Shown one piece after another: positions 33,492 through 39,469 of a stretch of 64,000 nt of DNA. The stretch's first letter is position 1, and each line of letters opens with the position of its first letter. The position numbers and the translations under genes are program-made. Below the pieces are notes generated by a model. It did no database searches, was not told the DNA's origin, and saw only the letters and a program-made list of their open reading frames with translations. Source of the DNA: Halorussus caseinilyticus. GTDB lineage: Archaea > Halobacteriota > Halobacteria > Halobacteriales > Haladaptataceae. The stretch lies in assembly GCF_029338395.1 (NCBI RefSeq), contig NZ_CP119809.1, positions 186,001 through 250,000 of the forward strand, given 5' to 3'.

Positions 33492-34682
33492 TCACTCGAA
33501 CCGCGTCACCGACGGCAACTCGTCGGGGCGGACCAACCGCAAGAGCGCGTAGCCGATTCCGGCGGTTCCGGCGAAGAAGGTGGGGTCGTACAGTCCGCGC
33601 GAGCGATGGGCTAACTCGTAGTGGCCCTGCGACTCCTTGCGCTCGATTGCTCGGTCGGCCAAGCGCCGCGCTTGCTCGGCGTACTCGCCGTCCCCCGTGT
33701 GGCGCGACAGGTCCACGAGGAGGTTGACTTGGGCGAAGGTGCCGTCGCAGACGGCGTCCGACCGACCCAACTCGGGGTCGAAGGCGTCGAGTCGGTCCAC
33801 GTCCCGCGCCACGGCGTCGGACTCGCAGTACTCCGCGCTCCCGAGTCGCGCGCTCCCGACGCCAGCGAGTCCGAACCGCCACCCGAGTTGGTAGTGTGGC
33901 AGGAAGACCCAGTTGCTCCGCCAGTTTCGCTCGCGGTCCGAGTAGAAGGCGTTCTCGAACGCAATCGCGTCGTCGGCCGCCCGCCGGAACTCGTCTCTGC
34001 CGGTGTGGTCGGAGAGGCGGTAGAGCGCGTAGGCGATTCCCGCCGCGCCGTGGCCCATCCCGGTCGAAAAGCTTCGGACGCCCTCGTCCCAACTCGTGTC
34101 CCACACGCGATACCCCCACTTGTCGTACCGGTCGTCCAACAGGTGTTCCCCGCACCGAACTGCGCGCTCCTTCGCAACCGACGCGCCCGACCGCTCGTAG
34201 AGTCCCAACAGTCCCGTCAGCGCGCCCGCCGCGCCGGTCAGCACGTCGTAGCGTTCGTCGCCGCGAATCGCCTCGGCGGTTATCTCGCGGGCGAACTCGA
34301 CCGCCAACTCCTCGTACCGGGTTTCCCCCGTCAGTTCGTGCATCACCGAGAGACCGTAGACGAGCGCGCCGGTCCCGGTGCCCGCTCCGAGACCGACGCC
34401 CTTGACCAGTTCCCCGGTCTCCTCCTCGAACAGGTAGCGAACCGCGTCGTAGGCCGACTCTCCGTAGGACTCGCCCGGAAAGCAACGGTGCATCGCGGCG
34501 AAGTACGTGGCCACCCCCAACTGTCCGGAGTACAGTCCCTTCTGGCCTCGCAGGGAAGGTTTCCCCTTTGAGGACCCGTAGCCGACCCACCCGGCGTCGC
34601 CGCCCGGCAGGTCGAACCGGGCGTCCGCCACGTCGTCGGCTATCGCTTCGGCCTCCTCGCGCAGTGTCTCGTTCGGTATCAT
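33492..34682 (-). CDS. LanC-type lanthionine cyclase (separate from LanM dehydratase)
   Basis: A 396-residue toroid protein corresponding to the cyclase half of a class II LanM. Family blocks: KGLYSGQLGVATYFAAM (49-65), ELVKGVGLGAGTGTGALVYG (91-110), GMGHGAAGIAYALYRL (208-223, with His211) and the C-terminal FAGTAGIGYALLRL (370-383). It should add Cys thiols to dehydrated Ser/Thr. Two of three canonical zinc ligands appear lost: GWRFGLAGVG (267-276) has Arg269 where GWCxGAPG is expected, and VCDG (311-314) replaces CHG. Its ATG overlaps the dehydratase stop as TGATG, so the two are translated together. Confidence 0.88.
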   Translation of the reverse strand: MIPNETLREEAEAIADDVADARFDLPGGDAGWVGYGSSKGKPSLRGQKGLYSGQLGVATYFAAMHRCFPGESYGESAYDAVRYLFEEETGELVKGVGLGAGTGTGALVYGLSVMHELTGETRYEELAVEFAREITAEAIRGDERYDVLTGAAGALTGLLGLYERSGASVAKERAVRCGEHLLDDRYDKWGYRVWDTSWDEGVRSFSTGMGHGAAGIAYALYRLSDHTGRDEFRRAADDAIAFENAFYSDRERNWRSNWVFLPHYQLGWRFGLAGVGSARLGSAEYCESDAVARDVDRLDAFDPELGRSDAVCDGTFAQVNLLVDLSRHTGDGEYAEQARRLADRAIERKESQGHYELAHRSRGLYDPTFFAGTAGIGYALLRLVRPDELPSVTRFE

Positions 34683-36586
34683 CACAATCTGTTTCCGGGT
34701 AGCTCTCGCTCGCTCTCGGGCACGTCGGAACCGCGGAGACACGACTCTATCAGTCCGGTCTGGAAGGTTCGGTCCTCGGCGGACAACCGGTCGATTCGAC
34801 GCTGGACGCGTTCGAGACCCGCCGCCGCCGACCGGCACACCGTCTCATCCTCGAAGGTAATCGCCTCCGCGTCGGCCGAGGTGTGGAACTTCGGCACGTC
34901 CCGCCGGAGCAACGCTTCGCGCTCCGCCGCGACGATTTCCGAGACCGACTCCGGCGTGGTCGTGGAGTACTCGGCCCACGTCTTCGAGAGGGTGTCGCGT
35001 ATCTCGTTCCCGAAGACGACGCCGTTTCGCAGGGGCGTGGGGTTCGTCAGCGTGTTCAGAAGCGACTCGTACTGGGCCGTGTCTTGGAGGACGCATCTGA
35101 GTCGTACCCCGTCGAACCGGTCGGTCACGTCGTCTTTCACCTCGTCCGGGGCGCTCGCAACCGCGTCGTAGGCCGCCTCGAATCCCTCGACTATCCGGTC
35201 TGCGAACAACTCCGGCGGCGCGGGGTCGCCCTCGTAGAGCGGGTAGTTCTCGTCGTCCTCGACTCCGGGTCGCCGGTACTCGAAGTCCATCGCGTCCGTG
35301 TTGACGTGCGTCCAGACGAGCGTCCGGGTCGTCGCTCGCTCGGCGTCGTTCACGCCGAGTCCGGACTTGTCGGTCTCGCTTCGCGCGTCGTGCAGTTGTA
35401 CCATCTGGGTCTTGAGGACGCTCGACTCGTGGACTTCCTTTCGCAACTTGTCGAACAACTCCGTCCGGGGCACCTCGTACAGCGACGGTGCCAGCACGGT
35501 TTCGGCGTCTACCAGCACCGCCGACTCGTCGCTGGCTAGCAGGTTCTCGCCGTGGCAGTCCGAGACGTTCAACAGGTACAGCACGAACGACAGCGCCCCC
35601 GTCTTCCGGTAGTACCGCTCGACATCCGACTTGCTCGTCAGGGTCGCCCGTTCGACGCTCTCCATCCACCCGTAGTCCCCGCGAGTTCGCAGGGCCGGAG
35701 TCGGGAGCGTCGGAAACGCGTCGAACCGGTCGGCCAACCAGTTCAAAAAGCCGTAAAACTCCCTCTCGGCGTCGAGTTCGCGGGGTTTGTAGAACACCTC
35801 GCCGCGCTCGAACTCGACGCGAAACACCGACCTCCCGCGCTCGTGTGGGTCACCGTTGGATTCGACGCGCGCCACGTCGCCGACGGTCCCCTCGCCGACC
35901 ATCCCGCAGATGTCGTCGTAGTCGGCGTGCAGTCGCTCGGCGAACTCCGCGACCGATTCGCGCCACTGGGTCGTGACGACCGAGAGCAGTCGGGCCACCA
36001 TCGCGTACTCCTCGAAGAACGACTCCATCCGACCGTCGTAGAACGCCCGGACGTAGCTCTCGTACCACTCTCTGGAGTCGGGGGACCGCCGCTCGTCCGC
36101 GATAACCTCCGGGTCTCGCTCGACGATGAACCTGATAAAATCGAGGTGAAGCGGCTGTGCGCAGAGGTCGGTCAACCGGTCGAGCAACTGGGCTTCGAGA
36201 CTCGCTATCGCGTCGTCGGATAGTCTCGCCGTTGGTGCCGAGTCGAGGACACTCTCGACGCAGTGGTCGGCAATCGGAGCGACGATTTCCCGAAAGGGAA
36301 CCTCGCGGCGCTCCCCGCCCGAGAGGGGTTCCCGAACCGACTTCAGGCGGTCGTAAACGTCGCCGAACGCTTCGACCCAGTCGGGCAACTTCTCGTTGGG
36401 CCACGTTTCGAGGTTCGCGTACTCGACGGCGTCGCTCCCGAAGTTCTCCCGGAGTTCCTCGGCGAGCGACTCGTCTACGTAGTCGAACGCTTCGAGCGTG
36501 GTTCCGTCTTCGGTCGGCGCGCGGTGGCCGTCGTCGATTCGCTCCTGAATCAGTTCCGCGGACGCCGCGAGGTTCCTGACATCCAT
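34682..36586 (-). CDS. LanM-type lanthipeptide dehydratase (DUF4135), stand-alone
   Basis: A 634-residue protein matching the dehydratase half of class II LanM enzymes, which phosphorylate Ser/Thr of a precursor peptide and eliminate phosphate. Kinase-like motifs are intact: GDPHERGR (245-252), YKPR (266-269), SDCHGENLLA (342-351) and VDAETVL (359-365). Further conserved blocks are WTHVNTDAMDF (425-435), then VRLRCVLQDTAQYESLLNTL and EREALLRRDVPKF. Typical LanMs are about 1000 residues with a fused cyclase; here the cyclase is the next gene. A TATA-like GTTTATC lies about 25 nt upstream. The precursor genes begin about 75 nt further upstream. Confidence 0.93.
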   Translation of the reverse strand: MDVRNLAASAELIQERIDDGHRAPTEDGTTLEAFDYVDESLAEELRENFGSDAVEYANLETWPNEKLPDWVEAFGDVYDRLKSVREPLSGGERREVPFREIVAPIADHCVESVLDSAPTARLSDDAIASLEAQLLDRLTDLCAQPLHLDFIRFIVERDPEVIADERRSPDSREWYESYVRAFYDGRMESFFEEYAMVARLLSVVTTQWRESVAEFAERLHADYDDICGMVGEGTVGDVARVESNGDPHERGRSVFRVEFERGEVFYKPRELDAEREFYGFLNWLADRFDAFPTLPTPALRTRGDYGWMESVERATLTSKSDVERYYRKTGALSFVLYLLNVSDCHGENLLASDESAVLVDAETVLAPSLYEVPRTELFDKLRKEVHESSVLKTQMVQLHDARSETDKSGLGVNDAERATTRTLVWTHVNTDAMDFEYRRPGVEDDENYPLYEGDPAPPELFADRIVEGFEAAYDAVASAPDEVKDDVTDRFDGVRLRCVLQDTAQYESLLNTLTNPTPLRNGVVFGNEIRDTLSKTWAEYSTTTPESVSEIVAAEREALLRRDVPKFHTSADAEAITFEDETVCRSAAAGLERVQRRIDRLSAEDRTFQTGLIESCLRGSDVPESERELPGNRL

Positions 36587-36662
36587 CTTGCGCTCACACC
36601 TGCCGATAAACTTGGCTCGGTATCGGCTAAAATATCCGGTGATAAAAAACTGCGGCGTCTGA

Positions 36663-36779
36663 CTACGCGGTGATGGAACACCAGTTGTCGGCTAACTGCT
36701 GTTCGGGGGCGTCTTCGTCGCTGTGGTCCTCTTCGAATTGTTCGATGAGTTCGTCCGGACTGATGTTTTCAGCGGACAT
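36663..36779 (-). CDS. Lanthipeptide precursor-like peptide 1 (38 aa)
   Basis: Leader MSAENISPDELIEQFEEDHS, then DEDAPEQQLADN and the core end WCSITA. It shares the S-P-D-E-x-I-E-Q-(F/L)-E leader and the W-C-x-I-T-A end with two further genes upstream. The only Cys is C34; Thr37 lies three residues after it, and no Thr precedes it in the core. Its own TATA box (36803-36817) is about 30 nt before the ATG. It is the precursor nearest to the dehydratase gene, in the same direction. Acidic leader plus a Ser/Thr/Cys end is what LanM enzymes use; no mature product is known. Confidence 0.8.
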   Translation of the reverse strand: MSAENISPDELIEQFEEDHSDEDAPEQQLADNWCSITA

Positions 36780-36802
36780 GTGACACACTAAAACAATATG
36801 CT

Positions 36803-36817
36803 CATTAAAACTTTTGG
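36803..36817 (-). promoter_or_regulatory. TATA box of precursor gene 1
   Basis: On the minus strand, ccaaaagttttaatg lies about 24-38 nt before ATG 36779. It resembles the elements before precursors 2 and 3 (AAAG-T/C-TT-T/G-A). Confidence 0.65.
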
Positions 36818-36885
36818 CTGATGTGGAGCATCTTGGTTCTCCGGTTCGTCGGCGGTGCCGGAACCGAAGAATCGACAGCTAACCG

Positions 36886-37014
36886 CTACTCTTTGGACGG
36901 CTCTTGGGCGGTGATGGCGCACCACGCGTCGTGGGTCGGCGGGTTGTCGTCCTCGCCGTGGCCTTCTTCGAGCTGTTCGATGAATTCATCCGGACTGACA
37001 TCTTCTGCGAATAT
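36886..37014 (-). CDS. Lanthipeptide precursor-like peptide 2 (42 codons, ATA in place of ATG)
   Basis: In frame from 37014 the codons read ATA-TTC-GCA-GAA, then DVSPDEFIEQLEEGHGEDDN, PPTHDAWCAITA and QEPSKE. This aligns over its length with precursors 1 and 3, but the codon matching their ATG is ATA, preceded by TTT and an in-frame TGA. No ATG, GTG or TTG is available before the leader motif. The TATA box at 37042-37055 keeps the usual distance. Either the gene has lost its start codon recently, or ATA is used on a leaderless mRNA. The core keeps THDAWC and WCAIT. Confidence 0.6.
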   Translation of the reverse strand: MFAEDVSPDEFIEQLEEGHGEDDNPPTHDAWCAITAQEPSKE

Positions 37015-37041
37015 AAATCAGAATACTAACTGCCCTGTCCA

Positions 37042-37055
37042 CATTAAAGCTTTCC
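37042..37055 (-). promoter_or_regulatory. TATA box of precursor gene 2
   Basis: Minus strand ggaaagctttaatg, 28-41 nt upstream of the ATA codon, with the same spacing as in the sister genes. Confidence 0.6.
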
Positions 37056-37080
37056 GAGAAAAATGCGCCGCTACTGCGCC

Positions 37081-37203
37081 TTATTCCTTGGTCGCGGTGA
37101 TGGTACACCAAGCGTCGTGGGTCGGCGGGCTGTCGTCTTCGCCGCTGTGGTCGTTTTCGAACTGTTCGATCATTTCGTCGGGGCTAATGTCTTCAGCAGA
37201 CAT
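37081..37203 (-). CDS. Lanthipeptide precursor-like peptide 3 (40 aa)
   Basis: Leader MSAEDISPDEMIEQFENDHS, then GEDDSPPTHDAWC and TITATKE. One Cys (C33) is preceded by Thr28 and followed by Thr34, Thr36 and Thr38. Leader residues 1-16 are nearly identical to precursor 1, while the core matches precursor 2 (PPTHDAWC), so the three genes form a tandem family with recombined parts. Start ATG 37203 is supported by the TATA box at 37226-37244. An in-frame ATG at 37323 would add a non-homologous extension and is rejected. Confidence 0.82.
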   Translation of the reverse strand: MSAEDISPDEMIEQFENDHSGEDDSPPTHDAWCTITATKE

Positions 37204-37225
37204 GCATTGCTTTAATTCCGGCCCA

Positions 37226-37244
37226 TGCTTTATCAAACTTTTCC
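37226..37244 (-). promoter_or_regulatory. TATA box of precursor gene 3
   Basis: Minus strand ggaaaagtttgataaagca, about 23-41 nt before ATG 37203. Confidence 0.6.
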
Positions 37245-37383
37245 AAGAGAAAGTACCGACGTAACTGCTATTCTCCGGCGGGGGGCATCCGAATACGCTA
37301 CTTTCACGCACCGAACGCACCATTTATTGGAATAATTCAGAAGGATAAAAACAACTAAGTGAGGAGAATATCTGAAAGCAAGT

Positions 37384-38640
37384 ATGGAAATCGGCTACGT
37401 AGACTACGGGTATCCGAGCTATCCGTTAAAAAAGTTGGACAACGGTTACGTAATCGCCGACGTTTCTATGGACGAAGTTCACCGGAACCATCAGAAACAG
37501 GTGGAAAATCAAGTGGAGGTCGCCGTTACCGCCGACGAACTCGGGTACGACTACGCTCTCCATCCGGAACACCACTTCCTGATGCAGAACGGGTCTGCCA
37601 ACAATCCCCTGTTCACGCAGTCCGCGGTCGCTTCCCGGACCGAGGACATCCGCTTGCTCCAGACCGCCATCATCCTCCCGTGGAACGAACCGATTCGCAT
37701 CGCGGAACAGGCCGCGATGCTCGACATCCTCAGCGACGGCCGCGTTGACATCGGCATCGGCATCGGGACGAGAACGCTGGAGAACGAACCGCTCGGACAG
37801 TACTGGGGCGCGTCGTCGCAAAACCGGGCGGAGGCGTGGGAGTCGTTCGAGGAGAAGTACGAGATACTGGTTCAGGCGTGGACCGAGAACTTCGTGGACC
37901 ACCACGGCACCTTCCACGACGTTCCCCCGAAACACACCATCTGGGAGAACAAACACGACTACTACTACCTGAAACACACCGAGGACAGTCCCGCGCCGAC
38001 GGAATTCATGTCCGCGGAAGGCGACGAGGTTACGCTGAACTCTCTGCCTATCTTCCCCCAACCGAAACAGGACCCGCACCCGATGATGTGGCGTCCCACC
38101 ATGTCCGAGGGGTCGGTGAAGTGGGCGGCAGAGCGCGGCATCAACGGGGCCGTCCTCCCCGGCACGATTTCGCAGGCGAAGAACCTGATAGACACCTACT
38201 ACGAAGTCGCGGAGGAAGCGGACTGGCCCGACCACCGACCCGAACACGACGGCGAACCGTTCAAGTTCGGTTGGGACGCCGACCGACGCCGCGGCGTCGC
38301 CTGTTGCGTGACGGTGTTCAACACCGATGTCGCAGACGACGAGACGCTCGAACGCTGGCGACTCGGCCAAGAGTTCGTCCAGAGTAACAACATCGGCGCG
38401 AAACCCGACGTTAGCGGGGCCGCAATCGACGCGACGCCGCAAATTGAGTCCGACGAGACGCTCCCGATGGTGACGGACACCGAGGGAATCATCGAGAGAA
38501 TCACCGAACTTAAAGAGGCCATCGGCTACGAGGACTTCATCCTGTTCGTGAAGGCGAGCAACCCCGGCCTGTCCCGTGAGGAGACCGAGGCACAACTCCG
38601 AGCGTTCTCCGAGGAAGTCGCGCCGCACTTCGAGGAGTAA
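37384..38640 (+). CDS. LLM-class flavin-dependent oxidoreductase (luciferase-like)
   Basis: A 418-residue TIM-barrel flavin enzyme of the bacterial-luciferase-like superfamily. LGYDYALHPEHHFLMQNGSA contains the E-H-H-F motif (62-65) typical of LuxA-type monooxygenases. RVDIGIGIGTRTLENEPLG is the usual glycine-rich flavin phosphate segment, and MWRPTMSEGSVKWAAERGIN is a late conserved block. It diverges from precursor gene 3 across an AT-rich 180-nt region, which places it in the lanthipeptide locus. It could oxidise the peptide. Some members of this superfamily are F420-dependent reductases that convert dehydroalanine to D-alanine in lanthipeptides (LxmJ in lexapeptide). Confidence 0.85.
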   Translation: MEIGYVDYGYPSYPLKKLDNGYVIADVSMDEVHRNHQKQVENQVEVAVTADELGYDYALHPEHHFLMQNGSANNPLFTQSAVASRTEDIRLLQTAIILPWNEPIRIAEQAAMLDILSDGRVDIGIGIGTRTLENEPLGQYWGASSQNRAEAWESFEEKYEILVQAWTENFVDHHGTFHDVPPKHTIWENKHDYYYLKHTEDSPAPTEFMSAEGDEVTLNSLPIFPQPKQDPHPMMWRPTMSEGSVKWAAERGINGAVLPGTISQAKNLIDTYYEVAEEADWPDHRPEHDGEPFKFGWDADRRRGVACCVTVFNTDVADDETLERWRLGQEFVQSNNIGAKPDVSGAAIDATPQIESDETLPMVTDTEGIIERITELKEAIGYEDFILFVKASNPGLSREETEAQLRAFSEEVAPHFEE

Positions 38641-38671
38641 CCAGCGGTTCCGACTCCGTTTCAACTCTCTC

Positions 38672-39391
38672 ATGTTGAGTCCCGTCGCCACCGTCGCCTC
38701 CGAAGACGCCTCGGTCGAAGTCGCCGTCGAATCGAAGACGCTGACCGTCGGCGGGACCGACGAGGTCGAAATCGGCGTCAGCGACACGTCCGGCGAGTTC
38801 CGCGTCGAGTCGCTGGACCTCGAAATCGGCACGTACTGCCGCACCTCCGGCGGGTACGAGCGCGTTCCCGTCGAACGCTTCGCGTTGGCCGACGGGCTTT
38901 CGGCCGATTCCGGATTCACCACCACTCGCGTCGAATCGGTCTCGCTCCCCCACACCGCGCCGACCTCCATCGGGTCGGTCGATGCGTGGGCGCGGACGAC
39001 GATAGCGACCGCCGACTCCACTGAGACCCGAGAGACCTACGTCAACCTCCACCCGAGTCCGACGTTTCTGGCGGTCTTCGACGCCGTAATCGACGCGGGA
39101 TTCGCGTTCCGGGACATCGAGTGCTATCGGCGTCCGGACACCGACCGGCGTCGGTTCGACCAAGCGTTGGCGTTTGTCCCGCGGTCCGGCCCCTACGAGC
39201 GAGCGATGGACGAACTCCTGCTGGTCGTCCACGCGGAACCCGACACGTTAGAGGTGTATGCGGCCGCCGACGCCACCTACGACGAACTCCGGCCGGTCGG
39301 CGAGACGACGCCGACCGTCTTACCGGCCGACGCGGACGAAAAGCGGTGCGCCGCCGAACTCGACTCGCTCCTCGGCGAGCGATTCGGATGA
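38672..39391 (+). CDS. Spo0M-like (arrestin-fold) protein
   Basis: A 239-residue soluble protein. The N-terminal half (VEVAVESKTLTVGGTDEVEI, VESLDLEIGTYCRT) and the later VNLHPSPTFLAVFDAVIDAG, FAFRDIECYRRPDTDRRRFD and YERAMDELLLVVHAEPDTLE fit the SpoOM/Spo0M family, which has an arrestin-like beta-sandwich. In Bacillus Spo0M affects sporulation; its archaeal role is unknown. It lies 31 nt after the LLM gene in the same direction, so co-transcription is likely, but a role in peptide modification is not obvious. Confidence 0.7.
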   Translation: MLSPVATVASEDASVEVAVESKTLTVGGTDEVEIGVSDTSGEFRVESLDLEIGTYCRTSGGYERVPVERFALADGLSADSGFTTTRVESVSLPHTAPTSIGSVDAWARTTIATADSTETRETYVNLHPSPTFLAVFDAVIDAGFAFRDIECYRRPDTDRRRFDQALAFVPRSGPYERAMDELLLVVHAEPDTLEVYAAADATYDELRPVGETTPTVLPADADEKRCAAELDSLLGERFG

Positions 39392-39428
39392 CCGGTCGGT
39401 AGCGCGAGCAAGTGAACTGCGAACTCCG

Positions 39429-39460
39429 GCGCGTCTCGCCGCGTCCGCGGCGAGACGCGC
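39429..39460. repeat. GC-rich hairpin, 15-bp stem, between convergent genes
   Basis: gcgcgtctcgccgcg (39429-39443) pairs with 39446-39460 across a 2-nt loop. It lies between the stops of the Spo0M-like gene and the halogenase. The arms contain GCGAGACGC, also seen in the palindromes at 50136 and 62214. Confidence 0.85.
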
Positions 39461-39469
39461 GATGAACGA

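Noticed and set aside
34368-34440. LanC C-terminal FAGTAGIGY taken as a mutated CHG zinc motif
   Set aside because: This block is the normal LanM C-terminal glycine motif; the true ligand motifs lie earlier (267-276 and 311-314), where the losses were scored.
37204-37323. A 40-residue extension of precursor 3 (start at 37323)
   Set aside because: It crosses the TATA box and is not shared by the other precursors.
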